Assembly (NCBI GenBank): GCA_007570785.1
Contig: ML661885.1
Coordinates: 39,769,454-39,833,453, forward strand
Source: Antilocapra americana
Lineage: Eukaryota; Chordata; Mammalia; Artiodactyla; Antilocapridae
Length of the DNA stretch: 64,000 nucleotides
Direction: 5' to 3'
The position numbers and the translations under genes were made by a program. The notes beneath the pieces were generated by a model. It was given only the letters and a program-made list of their open reading frames with translations. It was not told the origin of the DNA and searched no databases. Below are positions 11,185-21,572 of this stretch, in pieces (positions within the stretch are counted from its first letter, which is position 1; the number at the start of each line of letters is the position of its first letter).

Positions 11185-11640
11185 ATTAAGAAAGAAGAAA
11201 ATACCCAAAACACCATGGCTTAAACAAGACAGAAGTTTGTTTCTCTCTCATACACTAGGAGTCTGGCGGTGAGCCAACTAGAACTGGTAAGGTATCTTTT
11301 CTGATTGCTCCACCTCCTCAACGTGTGGCTTCCACTCCATTGTCCAAGCCCGTTGCTTATGGTCAAGCCATCCTGTTCGCATTCTAGGCAGCAGGAAGGA
11401 GAAAAAAGGGAAGAAGAACTGCATGTTTCTCTCATGGAGGACACTTTCTGTAAATTGCACCTGACACCTCTGGCAATTCATTGGCTAGAATTTAGTCATG
11501 TGATCACATATAATTGCAAAGGATCCTGGGACATGTAGTCTATTTTAGGATGCCATGTGCCCATTAGGAAATGCTACACTAAGGAAGTTGGGAAGGATGG
11601 ACATCTGGTGCCACTATCAGTGTTTACCATAGTAATACGT
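11185..11640 (-). mobile_element. Old LTR, MaLR/ERVL-like
   Basis: CATGGCTTAAACAAGACAGAAG at the left, GGCAGCAGGAAGGAG in the middle, then TTTAGTCATGTGATCAC and GGGACATGTAGTCTATTTT match a full-length reversed old mammalian LTR. This is a better-preserved copy than 1150-1575. Confidence 0.6.
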
Positions 11641-11844
11641 TAATAGTCAAACAGCACATATGTATACTTACAAAGAAATACATGTACCTGTTGGGTGCAT
11701 AATCAGGATTGGGGCTTTTGGCGTAAAGTTAAAGGATCACTGATGTGGATTATAGCACTCTAGAAGTGCATGCAATTAACTGAAAGAAGGAATAGAGGTT
11801 TTTTCTTCTTTCAACCAACTAAATTTGAAGATCAGTTGTCTTCA

Positions 11845-12448
11845 TGTTGCTGGCGAAAATCTTGGCCCTCTCTGCCCAATGAAGCTAATGAAAAAATACG
11901 GAGACAGAGTTTGGAGGAAGTAGAAAGGGGGCTTTAATTCTCAGCCAGTGGAGAGGGGAACACAGTAGGGCTCATGCCTCCAGAACTGTGGCCCCTCCAC
12001 CCACCATGAGGAGTCTAGGGGCTTACAGGATGATGACAAACAAAGGTATTAGGATTGTGATTTCTTCCTCTTGCATTGTTTCAAAGACAATCATAGACTG
12101 GCATCAGTAACCCAGTGAACCCAGTGATTGAGTCTGGCAGTTCGTGGCTCTGTGACCTTCTTTCTGATATGTAACTACAAGGAGAAAGGTGTTGTAAGGG
12201 TAAACACCAGGTAGGGGATGTATTTAGCATAGAGTCAAAGGAAAAGAGGTGCAAAGTGTAGCTCCTGCAGAGTTAGGGGGAAGAAAAGTAAACTTAGTTA
12301 CAGACATTCAGAGTTAGGAGCAGTTAAAGTAAAAAAAAAAAAAAAAACTAGGAACGTTCAGGCCGCCTCACTGTTCTCTTTATCTTCTTTGTTCTCAGGA
12401 AAGGGAAAGAGAAAAACTCATTCCTCTTTTTTCCTTTCCACTGCAACA
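11845..12448 (-). mobile_element. Probable solo endogenous-retrovirus LTR
   Basis: On the minus strand the 604 bp unit begins TGTTGCAGTGG and ends CCAGCAACA, with TG...CA termini. A TTCA direct repeat sits on both sides (11841-11844 and 12449-12452), consistent with 4 bp duplication. An ATTAAA polyadenylation-like signal lies near 11935 on the minus strand. No internal retroviral genes flank it, so it fits a solo LTR left by recombination. The family is not named. Confidence 0.55.
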
Positions 12449-12599
12449 TTCAGTTAATAATCCATGAGTCAAACAGCATCCCATTTAGAAACTAGAAGGC
12501 TTTCCTGAGGGATTTTTTTTTTCAATTGCCTGGCATCCATTCATCCTTTTCCTGGTAAAATGGGGAATTTTATGTAGGGACTCGTCACTCCCCCGCTTT

Positions 12600-13110
12600 A
12601 AGTGATGTCATTTTGATGAAGCCCTAATCAACTCCCTTCATCCACTTGGCCCCTGGGATTAGTGCAGGTTACTGATTTGACTCTTGAAAGGAAGACACTG
12701 GGCAGAAAGCTAAGAAAGAGCACATGGAGTCAGGAGCTGCCCAAATCCTCCTGCGACCATGATGGGAGAGCTTATGTGAGACTGAAACCAACATCCAGAA
12801 GAGATGGAAGCCATGCTGAGAGAGGGTCGGGTCCTGGTGACAGCACTTAAGCCCCTGTATCAAGCTGTCCCTGAACACAGCGTGCATTGTGATGAGGAGC
12901 CATTTTGGACCAGAAAGCTGAGGTCAGCCCCTAGACCTGGCAGAGCATCTAGGTGGAAAGAGCCAGAGATGGGATGACTTCCTGGAGTAGAGCCTGGCTC
13001 AATGTGTACGTGAAAGAGAAATCCATTTCCATCTTGGATCAGTGACTGCCTATTTAAGTCTTTGCTTTAGCCGCCAGGCTATAACCTAATTAGTACATAT
13101 GTTATGATTT
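12600..13110 (+). mobile_element. Probable old LTR remnant
   Basis: The end, with TTAAGTCTTTGCTTTAGCCG then AACCTAATTAGTACAT, resembles 3' ends of mammalian MaLR/ERVL LTRs. The body is too eroded for a firm name. Confidence 0.35.
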
Positions 13111-13114
13111 CATT

Positions 13115-13424
13115 TCATTTCATTTTTTTTCCTTGTTCTTTATTTATTTATTTTCTTTCCAGTTGTGCTGGGTCTTCATTGTTGCGCTCGAGCTTTCTCT
13201 ACTTGTGGCAAGCCAAAGCTACTCTCTAGCTGTGGTACTCGGACTTCTCATCGTGGTGGTTTCTCTTGTTGCCGAGCACAGGCTCTAGGTGCCCAGGCTT
13301 CCGTAGTTGTGGCCCACGGGCTTCATTGCTCCACAACAGGTGGAATCTTCCTGGACCAGGGATTGAACCCATGTTCCCTGCATTGGCATCAGATTCTTAT
13401 ACACTGTACCACCAGGGAAACTCT
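13115..13424 (-). mobile_element. CHR-type tRNA SINE, long form
   Basis: Reverse complement of long CHR. The T-rich tail includes TTTATTTATTTATTTTC, the body has CTCTTGTTGCCGAGCAC and GCTCTAGGTGCCCAG, box B reads ACCAGGGATTGAACCC, and the head ends CCACCAGGGAAACTC. Confidence 0.9.
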
Positions 13425-13445
13425 TATTTCATTTATTTTTAAAGA

Positions 13446-13447
<2 letters not shown>

Positions 13448-13493
<46 letters not shown>

Positions 13494-13500
13494 GTGTGTG
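13448..13500. repeat. (TG)n microsatellite
   Basis: About 26 TG units with one interruption near 13492. Confidence 0.97.
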
Positions 13501-13629
13501 ACTTGGCAAATGCAGCTGCCTGACTGTTTTCTAAGGAACAAATCCACTGCTCACTCGAAGCTGCAGGAAGTCATTGACCTCCATTCCTCTGCTCTTAGAA
13601 GATTGTAGGAGGAGTCATAAAAAGGCAAA

Positions 13630-13755
13630 ATGTGCACATTTAAGGATCTCATTTAATTACCCAAGGTGGATGCAGCAAGTGGGTGCAGAGCAAAGATTTG
13701 AACCCAAGCCTTCCTAACCCAGGAGTCCATAGTGTTGCCACCGCCTCAGCACTCC
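13630..13755 (-). mobile_element. MIR SINE fragment
   Basis: GCAAAGATTTGAACCCAAGC is the reversed box-B region and is followed by CCAGGAGTCCATAGTGTTG, the reversed 5' end. Confidence 0.65.
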
Positions 13756-13819
13756 GCTCCTGCTTAGGGTTGAGTGGACTCATGGCACTTTACAACGTGC
13801 CCTAGTTGCATCTTTGCAC

Positions 13820-13995
13820 TTAAATGCTTTGGGGCCGGAGGCTGTGTTCTTTCCCCTTGCATCACCCAGATCTGTCTGGGGCTTGGCCCTCCATAAATGT
13901 AGACGAAATAAATGAATACTAAATGGCCTTGCTGAGCCTCAGAATATCTAGCAGGCTACTAGAGGATCAAATGAGATAATGTTTGAGAAGCTGTT
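13820..13995 (+). mobile_element. L2 3' end and MIR fragment
   Basis: GAGGCTGTGTTCTTTCCCC to GACGAAATAAATGAATA is an L2-type terminus. AGGATCAAATGAGATAATG that follows is a MIR 3' block. Confidence 0.5.
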
Positions 13996-14374
13996 TTGAA
14001 AACCACAAGCCAGTATATACACTTGGGTTAGTCTGCTCTCTTGTTAGGAAATTCTGTGTGTTTAGGGCAGGAATAACGCTGTTTCCACGCTCTGTTCTGG
14101 TTCTGTCTTTTGGTGCTTTCCTCTGAGAAGCAATCCTCCCAGTCATGTCTCTCTTAATGATGGAGGACACCTAGACACTACTCGGACCCACCTCCTGGCG
14201 CCTTCTCACCTTGACCCCCAGCAGGGTCCACTCTGACATTTCCACTGAAAGGTCAGTAGGTCAGTCGCCCTTCTAACAGTTGAGCACTAGGATCAAAATG
14301 TGACTCAGCAGTGCAGCACAGGAGACAGGCGCTATGCTGTCCCTAGATGTACTATGAGCCCTCCTCCACAATTC

Positions 14375-14690
14375 AGAGTCCTCTTTCAAGGTCAGGTTCA
14401 AAGTCATTTGCTCTGCAGAAGTCTTCCGAGTCCAGCAGAAACACTAAGGTCCCTTTCTTTCCTGTTGTGTCATTTTACACTTTATTCTAAGCCATATCAC
14501 ATTATAATTTTATTTGTGCTTTTTTATAAACCTCACTTAATCACTTCTCCAAACTATCACCTCCACCCCTCGTAAGTGAGCTTTTTCAAGGACAGAGACT
14601 ATCTTACTCTTTTGATGCTTCATCACCTACCTCAGTGCCTGACATTTACTGATAAATGTAATCATGCTTGTTGAAAGGATAAGTGAGTAA
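14375..14690 (+). mobile_element. L2 LINE 3' region
   Basis: GGTTCAAAGTCATTTGCTC, the TTTATTTGTGCTTTTTTATA stretch, then CAAGGACAGAGACTATCTT and CAGTGCCTGACATTTACTG follow the L2 3' consensus order. Confidence 0.75.
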
Positions 14691-14794
14691 ATGCGTGAGC
14701 AGAGGGGCTAAAACTTCATTTCTGTCATTAGACAAACTCATGTCTAAATCCCACTGATTGACTACACTCATTGATCTATGCATGCACTCATTCA

Positions 14795-15110
14795 TTCAGT
14801 CACATTTGTGTTGAGTACTCATTATATTTCAGATATCCTGCCAGACACTAGCACTGGACAATCAGGAGGACAGGGTCCAGGCCCTCCCAAGCTTATATCT
14901 GAACAGTAGAGACTAAATAAAGAGGCACATCAGTAAGTAAACAAGCTACCTATAGATTCTAACACATCCTGTGAATGAAATAAACAGGGGGAGTGTGCCA
15001 GAGGAGGTGAGGTTGACAGTGGAGCACTTTAGCTGATAGAGATGAGGCAGGGAGAGACTTACGGGGAGCCTCGGCACTGAGTCCTGAAGAATGAGGTTTA
15101 AAGGACAGGA
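14795..15110 (-). mobile_element. L2 LINE 3' region
   Basis: TTGAGTACTCATTATATTTC and CCTGCCAGACACTAGCACTG are reversed L2 end. GAGTCCTGAAGAATGAGG continues 5'-ward. It is interrupted at the right by the CHR SINE. Confidence 0.65.
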
Positions 15111-15112
15111 GG

Positions 15113-15207
15113 GACTTTCCTGGCAGTCTAATGGTTAAGACTCTGAGCTTCCACTGCAAGGGTCACAGGTTCAGTTCCCTGGGGAAATAAGATCCCACAC
15201 GCTGCAG
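15113..15207 (+). mobile_element. CHR-type tRNA SINE, short form
   Basis: GGGACTTTCCTGGCAGTC head, box-B-like GGTTCAGTTCC and AATAAGATCCCACACGC. Its 3' part is cut by the BovB fragment that follows. Confidence 0.85.
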
Positions 15208-15457
15208 TCCAGTCCAGTCGCTCAGTCGTGTCCGACTCTTTGCGACCCCATGGACTGCAGCATGCCAGGCCTCCCTGTCCACCACCAACTCCCGGAGCTC
15301 GCTCAGACTCATGTCCATTGAGTCGGTGATGCCATCCAGCCATCTCGTCCTCTGTCGTCCCCTGCTCCTCCCTGCTTCAATCTTTCCCAGCATCCGGGTC
15401 TTTTCAAATGAGTCAGTTCTTCCCATCAGGTGGCCAAGGTTTTGGAGTGTCAGCTTC
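15208..15457 (-). mobile_element. BovB LINE 3' fragment
   Basis: Reversed BovB 3' end, starting CAGTCGCTCAGTCGTGTCC. The minus frame at 15163-15516 keeps [13 protein letters not shown] and [13 protein letters not shown] of the RT tail. Direct repeats ACACGCTGCAGT (15197-15208) and ACACTGCAGT (15458-15467) bracket it. Confidence 0.92.
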
Positions 15458-15544
15458 ACACTGCAGTGGGGCAGGAGGGGTTGAGGGGGAAACAGGAGGA
15501 AAAATGGGATAGCCACAACCAGAAAAAATTTGCTTCTTTCTCTA

Positions 15545-15695
15545 AGACTTAGTTTCCTTATCTGTAAATTAAAGTAATCATAGCACCCACTTCATGACAT
15601 TTTTTTTTGTGAAGCTTAAGTGCATTAAAAAACTTAGCATAGGGCAGGGCACCTAGAAGGCACTCAGTACATCTTGGCTCTTATCAGTTACTGGG
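15545..15695 (+). mobile_element. MIR SINE
   Basis: TTAGTTTCCTTATCTGTAAA, ACCCACTTCATGACAT and GGGCAGGGCACCTAGAAGG are MIR core and 3' blocks. Confidence 0.75.
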
Positions 15696-15808
15696 TAATG
15701 CTATCAAAAGGAAATGAGGGTGCAGTCCTGTGGTTCTGTATACTTGCCACTTTCTTTCCAAGTTCTCCCAAGCCATCTGTTAAATAACACATTTAAGAAT
15801 GTGCCTGG

Positions 15809-15949
15809 GAGGGACTTCCTTGGCGGTTGGGTGGTAGGACTCCTTGCTTGCACTGCAGAGGACACAGGTTCCATCCCTGGGTGGGGAACCAAGATCCCGC
15901 AAGCCACAGTCAAAATAGTAATAATAATAATTAACTAAAAAAAAAAAAA
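15809..15949 (+). mobile_element. CHR-type tRNA SINE with clear duplication
   Basis: The head AGGGACTTCCTTGGCGG runs to a TAATAATAATTAAC tail and poly(A). A perfect 14 bp target-site duplication, AAGAATGTGCCTGG, lies at 15795-15808 and 15950-15963. Confidence 0.95.
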
Positions 15950-16009
15950 AAGAATGTGCCTGGACACCAACCTTAATCTCTGCCGTCTGTGGTCTCTAGA
16001 ATCTCATTT

Positions 16010-16105
16010 AAAATGAGTGTAAATACCTTATAAGGTTGATAAAGGGAGTAAATCAAATGAGATCACATATGTGAAAGCCCTATGTGATGGTAATTATTTC
16101 TATGG
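16010..16105 (+). mobile_element. MIR SINE 3' fragment
   Basis: TTATAAGGTTGATAAAGGG, AAATCAAATGAGATCACAT and GTGAAAGCCC match the MIR 3' half. Confidence 0.6.
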
Positions 16106-16271
16106 TCATATCTTCAGCGTTTCTCTGTAGTTTCTGGACATCTCATGTTCTGGCTGCAAGCACACCACTGAGTTTGCCAGCCAAGGACTTTCCTGAAACT
16201 GAGTGTGGAACTTCTAGTGAGCTCTGGCCGAGCTCACCCACAGCCCCAATGCAACCAGACAGCCAGGTAAC

Positions 16272-16548
16272 AGGACTTCTCTGGTGATTCAGGTTAAGAA
16301 TCCACCTGACAATGCAGGGGACACAGGTTTGATCCCTGGTCCAGGAAAATTCCACAGGCCATGGAGCAGCTAAGTCCGTACACCTAGAGTCTGTGCTCGG
16401 CAACAAGAGAAGCCACTGCAATGAGAAGCCCACGTGTGGCAACTAGAGATTAGCTCCTGCTCACTGAAACTAGAGAAAGACTCTGTGCAGCAATGAAGAT
16501 CCAGCACAGCCATAAATAAATAAATACTCCCCTGAAAAAAACAAAAAG
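16272..16548 (+). mobile_element. CHR-type tRNA SINE, long form
   Basis: Head ACTTCTCTGGTGATTCAGG, box B GGTTTGATCC, body with AACAAGAGAAGCCACTGC, and tail CATAAATAAATAAATACTCC plus A-run. Confidence 0.9.
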
Positions 16549-16551
16549 CAA

Positions 16552-16625
16552 CTAGATGACCAGTTAGTAGCAGAGCCAAGAGTAGAACCCATGTCTGCTG
16601 CCCCCAGGCCAACCAGATGCACTCA
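16552..16625 (-). mobile_element. MIR SINE fragment
   Basis: GTTAGTAGCAGAGCCAAG then TAGAACCCATGTCTGC is reversed MIR. The adjacent CHR probably inserted into this MIR. Confidence 0.55.
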
Positions 16626-16682
16626 CAGCATATGTGGCTCAGCAGATGAGAAAAGATTGGCTAAACTCCTCCAGAACACAAG

Positions 16683-16765
16683 GCCTCCATTATTTCTTGT
16701 CTTTTTATTTTTTTAAATTGATGTATAGTTGATTTACAATATTGTGTCAGTTTCAAGTGTACTTT
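16683..16765 (-). mobile_element. L1 3' UTR fragment
   Basis: TTGATGTATAGTTGATTTAC and GTGTCAGTTTCAAGTGTAC are the reversed artiodactyl L1 3' UTR. Confidence 0.7.
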
Positions 16766-16924
16766 TTAAGGAGTTGTGAGGCAGCTCACAAGGCTAGTCT
16801 TAGCTAGTCTAACTGGACAGGTGGGAGAATCTTGCAGTGATAATAGGAACAAAGAGAAAGATTCTAACCATCTCAGAGACAAAAGCCTTCTGCAGTTCAA
16901 AGTCCTCTGAACCTGTGGTTTGGG

Positions 16925-16925
<1 letters not shown>

Positions 16926-16970
<45 letters not shown>
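16926..16970. repeat. (TG)n microsatellite
   Basis: About 22 perfect TG units followed by ACACATACGTATGC. Confidence 0.97.
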
Positions 16971-16972
<2 letters not shown>

Positions 16973-17944
16973 ACATACGTATGCATGCAAGAGAGGAGAA
17001 AAAGCTGGCTCCATACTCTAAGACACTGACTCTTACAGATAGAATTATTTTATGCATTCAGATTTTCAAGTCTGGCCTTAAATGGAAATATAAGCAGAAA
17101 GATGCCAAGGAGAGTGGTGGAACAAGGGCTTAATTACAGGGACCTTTGTACAACTCACACGCCAATAATTTGCCTAGCCGAGTGATTCAGCAGTAATCCT
17201 GCCAGGTTCCCAAAGAAAGCCCATATCTGGGATGATGTAATGTCTCTCCACCCCATACAGCCGTCTCTCTACACCCACCGTCACACGCTTACCGTCTCCT
17301 CCAGAGAGCCACAATTCCATCTGTGGGATCTTCAGTTGCCATCTGCATGGTGACAAATACATGTTTTATTATTTAAATGGTATTACAAAGTACTGTGCTG
17401 CTAGGCTAGCCCTTTGTGTTTAAAAATTCAATAGAAAAATTAAGACAGAGAAAAACCCTAGCCTCTGGTGAGTTATATATTGGCAAATCATGTCTACAGA
17501 ATGCCTCTGGTATCTCAAATTGGATATTTGATCTATGTAGCCCATGAATATTTATACCTTGAGGCAAAGTGATTGATTTAATTTATCACTGGAAATTGAG
17601 GTGACTGTCTAGACTTACTGCGTGGCAAGCCTTGCAGAGAATATGAAGAGAAAGGGACACTGGTCTGATCCTGAAGTACCTTGTGTGGGACTGGTAGATA
17701 CTTTGCTTGCCTACCTCAGATTCATTAGTCTTCCCCATATTTCTGATCAGACAAGTGCTCAGGGAAGGTGCTCTGATCCTCTTTGAAACTAATTTTGATT
17801 TTCCTTGCCACACTTGGCTAGGCATATCATTCATTTTATTTCAAAGAGAAACAGAAGGATATCTCCTAAGAGTTAGGGGAAGTTCTAGGAAAAAAAATTT
17901 TTTTCTGATAAAAAGATATCCAAAGAATAAGCTCCTTTTTTTCT
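16971..17944. other. Unassigned DNA
   Basis: No recognised repeat. It contains the possible minus-strand exon at 17293-17342. Confidence 0.5.
17293..17342 (-). other. Possible small coding exon (low support)
   Basis: On the minus strand, TGTCACCATGCAG precedes an ATG that opens a 16-codon frame (MATEDPTDGIVALWRR). The frame ends at ACG|GTAAGC, a good donor with the exon edge at 17293. The preceding CAG could be an acceptor but lacks a strong pyrimidine tract, so it would be either an internal exon of about 50 nt or the coding part of a first exon. I do not recognise the peptide, and chance is a serious alternative. Confidence 0.2.
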
Positions 17945-18180
17945 GCCTTTGGATGTTGTTGTGATGCAAGGAACCCCTGCAGCCATCTTGCAAACATGAG
18001 GGTAGATAGCTGGAAGGATTAGTGAGATGGCAAAAATCTGGGTCCTTGATGTTGATAAGTTACTGACAAACTAACCTAGAGCTGCCCCTAACTCCAGATC
18101 TCTCATTATATAAGTTGATAAATCATTTGCTATTTAAACTGGTTGGATGGATGCTTTCTATACATAGAAGCTGAAAACAT
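17945..18180 (+). mobile_element. Old LTR-like repeat fragment
   Basis: GCAGCCATCTTGCAAACATG and the following GATGTTGATAAG block recur in diverged form at 49335-49655. I read it as an old mammalian LTR family without naming it. Confidence 0.35.
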
Positions 18181-18409
18181 TACTAAGTGAGGCAGTGACT
18201 TCCAAGTTTTTTTAACAAAAAACCAAAGTGAGAAATATTTTTTACAAGTAATGCACTCTAAAATCTTGTTTTATTCTGTTTCATTTTCTAAAATTCAGGG
18301 CATGACTCACTAAAGTGATTTCAAAACTCACTGGTAGGTCCTGACCCACATTTTGAAGAACATTAAAGTCATAGGGGACATAAACTACTGTGATATAAAG
18401 GAAAGCATG

Positions 18410-19020
18410 ATGTGGTAAGTGTCATAAAAGACATACTGACAAAGTGCTATCATAGGAGAGAATGATAACTTTGAGTTTGGGGAAACAGGGATGCTTTCAT
18501 GGAAGGGCTGGACCTTGATAAAATAGCTACATTTTTAGCAAGAGAAGGGGAAGGAATGACGGGAGGAAAGGCAAGATGGTGGGAAGTGAGGTAAATGCAG
18601 AAGCCAGCGGGTAACCTTAGGCTCACTCAGTCACGTCCAACTCTTTGCAACCCCATGGACTGTAGCCTGCCAAACTCCTCCACCCATGGGATTTTCCAGG
18701 CAGGAATACTGGAGTGGGTTGCCATTTCCTTCTCCAGAGGCTCTTCCCAACCCAGGGATCAAACCCTGGTCTCCTGCACAGCAGGCAGACTCTTTACCAT
18801 CTGAGTCACCTGGGAAGCCCAGCCTTGGGCAGAGGTTGATGTTTGTGGTTTGGAGAGTAGTGAGAGGGAGGTGTGACTCGGGTTAGGTCGTGTGCAGCCT
18901 TGACTGGCAGGCAGTTGGGAGGCCTCATGAAGGCTTTTGGGAAGGGCTGGGCCTAAGGCAGTCTACATGGTGACGGTTACAGGTTAGGTTGAGTCTGACT
19001 CATATCAGAAGCTCAAACTG
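18410..19020 (-). mobile_element. L2 LINE 3' region, split by a SINE
   Basis: Reversed L2 blocks (GATGCTTTCATGGAAGGGC and GTCGTGTGCAGCCTTGAC) occur on both sides of the Bov SINE at 18615-18819. Confidence 0.55.
18615..18819 (-). mobile_element. Bov-tA SINE
   Basis: Reads CTCACTCAGTCACGTCCAAC at the left and ends TCACCTGGGAAGCCC, the reversed head. It is inserted within L2. Confidence 0.94.
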
Positions 19021-19238
19021 GTAGAGTTTAGACTGAAGCAGATGAGACGGGGCTCTGCTCTGGGAGCTCAGCTTCGGCTCTGTCATGTCATCCTGCCTGC
19101 AGTCACTTCAAGCCCATTTTACACAGAGGGTCCTCTATCTGTGAGCTGCTTTTTAGTGGTGAACAAAGAGTGAACTGGTCTTTCTAAACGAAGACTTTCT
19201 GCTTGACAGCCCCCAGTTTAAACCAACATTGCTGATGT

Positions 19239-19567
19239 GGTTGTTGTTCAGTCACTCCATCATTTTTGACTCTTTGTAACCCTATGGACTGCAACAGGCC
19301 AGACTTCCCTGTCCTTCACAATCTCCCAGACCTTGCTCAGATTCATATCCATTCAGCTGGTGATGCCATCCAACCATCTCATCCTCTGTTGTCCCCTTCT
19401 TCTCCTGCCTTCTATCTTTCCCAGCATCAGGGTCTTTTCCAATGAATAGGCTCTACGCATCAGGTAGCCAAAGTACTGGAGCTTCAGCTTCAGTATCAGT
19501 CCTTCCAATGAATATTCAGGGTTGATTTCCTTTAGGATGGACTGGTTGGATCTCCTTGCAGTTCACT
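19239..19567 (-). mobile_element. BovB LINE 3' fragment
   Basis: From TTGTTGTTCAGTCACTCC to GGATCTCCTTGCAGTTCAC it is the reversed BovB 3' end. Substitutions have broken the RT frame. Confidence 0.93.
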
Positions 19568-20539
19568 GTGGTGCTGCTTATAAATGAAACCAACAGAGTG
19601 AGGAAGAGTGGGCAACTTGCAATTTCATAAAGGCCAGCAATCCCCCATTCTCACTGTTCCTCTTGTGCCCACTTGACTGCCTTCTGATGAGTTCACATAT
19701 TGTTAGATCCAGCCCTGAAAGGTGGGCTGAGCCTTGCTACCACTAATGAAAAAAGAAGAAAAAATTTAGTGGAGGAGGATTTGAAATTGCTGGTTAAATT
19801 GGGTGTTTGTGCTGTCTGTGGATTTTCATCACCTATGTCATTCCTCCCCTACGCTCACCCCGAAAGCCAAGACTTGACACTCATGATAAAAATTAATCAG
19901 AACCTATATGCAACTTCTCTTTTATTATAGATCTGAGAGATGGGCAAATTAAAGGGGACTTTTACAGAGAACCTAAATACTGGAGAATAGAACCAGATTT
20001 TGATAAATCTTAAGTGGCCTCAAGTTTATTCTTACTGTCTCTCCTCAAATTAGTGATAGTTTCTTAATGTTTGAGATGGAATGATAAGATTCATGGAATG
20101 CTGTTTCGGTCCTGACAGTTGATACTATTTGTGGCCTGGACAGAGGCCTCTACATTTCTGCCCCCACTGGCTCCATATGGGAAATCAGAATGACTAGTCT
20201 ACCCTTTGGGAACACAAAGAAAGCTAATTACTTGGTTTAAGATAGGGGACTTTGTCATGATGCAAAGGCACCAGCTAGCTACATGTGGCCCTAAAGCACA
20301 TGAAATCAAGCACTAAGTTTGCACGATAACATCAATTCTGCCTTGACATCTTCTTCAAGTGGTTTATTTAGGCTTTTCTTTGTAGAATCTTTCCAACCCT
20401 CATGTGTTAGGACCCAAGAATGGAGTCAGTCATGTGAACAAAAATAGGTGTGAGGCAAAGAGTAGACAAGTGGGTACCCTTCCTCTAAGGTAAAGTGGTG
20501 TCAGATGGACACAGGGCCTGCCTTCCTCTGGAGTACCCA
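19568..20539. other. Unassigned DNA
   Basis: About 1 kb of mixed composition. No gene and no repeat that I can name. Confidence 0.5.
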
Positions 20540-20720
20540 CTGCCCCCTTTCACAAATTCTCCTGTGGCCCCTTTAACATCTGTAACTGTTCACATGTCTG
20601 CTCCTCAATAGGAATGCGGGATCCTTAAGGGCAGGATAGTGATTTACTCATCTCTGCATTCCCAAAATCTAGTATAAAAAAGCACTTTTTGAATGAATAG
20701 TTTAAGTGAATGAATGAAAT
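20540..20720 (+). mobile_element. L2 LINE 3' terminus
   Basis: GGATCCTTAAGGGCAGGATAG, CATCTCTGCATTCCC and GAATGAATGAAAT are L2 end blocks. Confidence 0.65.
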
Positions 20721-20984
20721 ATCGCTAGCATAACTAACAGCAAAGTTTCTTCTCTTAGGATTTCTTTGACAGTAACAGCTCAGAATCAACTCCTCCAGAA
20801 CCATCTGGTGTTGACTTTCTGACCACACCTTCTAAGGCCTCCTCAGGGTCCAAAGTCTACTGTTCATGCAGATGTTTCGTTGCCTGGTATTTCCTTTTTA
20901 CATTTTTATTTTCTTCATGGACATTTATTTGAAAACTGTTTCTACTAACTTACTTTGATAACCTTTTCCTCTACATTGTCATAT

Positions 20985-21060
20985 CGCAGAAACCAACACA
21001 ACATGTTAAAGCAATTATCCTTCAATTAAAAAATTAAATAAAAAATAAAAGTAACACAAA
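20985..21060 (+). mobile_element. L1 3' terminus
   Basis: ACCAACACAACATGTTAAAG and CAATTATCCTTCAATTAAAA followed by an A-rich tail is the artiodactyl L1 end. Confidence 0.75.
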
Positions 21061-21329
21061 ACCCATTCATATATAGAAAAGGAAGATCATAAAGGAAAAA
21101 AAAAAATCATACCCCTAAGAGGAGCTTGCTGAGGTCCATCCCGTCCAATTCAATGACAGTGACACCTGTCTCAGGGGCTGGAAACAGTGGCTCTCATCCT
21201 ACCAAAGCCAACACCCTCTTTTCGTAACAAGTATTTTTATAATGTCCCCTTTACTACCCTGAAATGAATTTTATAGATAATATATTATGTACATATCTTT
21301 TCAAAATATTCAGTAACCATATTACAAAG

Positions 21330-21572
21330 TGTTATTGACTGAAGGTTTGTATCCCTCCAAAATTCATATGTTGAAATTCCACCCCCCAAAGTGATGGTTT
21401 TAGGAAGTGGAAGTCTTTGGGAGGTGCTTATATCCTAAGGGTGGAGCCCTCTTGGATTGGATTAGTGCCCTTATAACAGAGACCCCAGGGAGCTCTCTAT
21501 CCCTCTCTACCAGGATTTCCAGCCTCTAGAGTTGTGAGAAATAAATTTCTCATGTTGATAAATCAACTGCCT
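21330..21572 (+). mobile_element. MaLR-type LTR, truncated
   Basis: Starts TGTTATTGACTGAAGG and has AAAATTCATATGTTGAAATT, TGGATTAGTGCCCTTATAAC and GTGAGAAATAAATTTCTC. The last part of the LTR and most of the mid-region are missing. Confidence 0.8.

Noticed and set aside
11845..12448. Complete endogenous provirus
   Set aside because: No gag, pol or env-like frame and no partner LTR within range. The same holds for 31019-31347.
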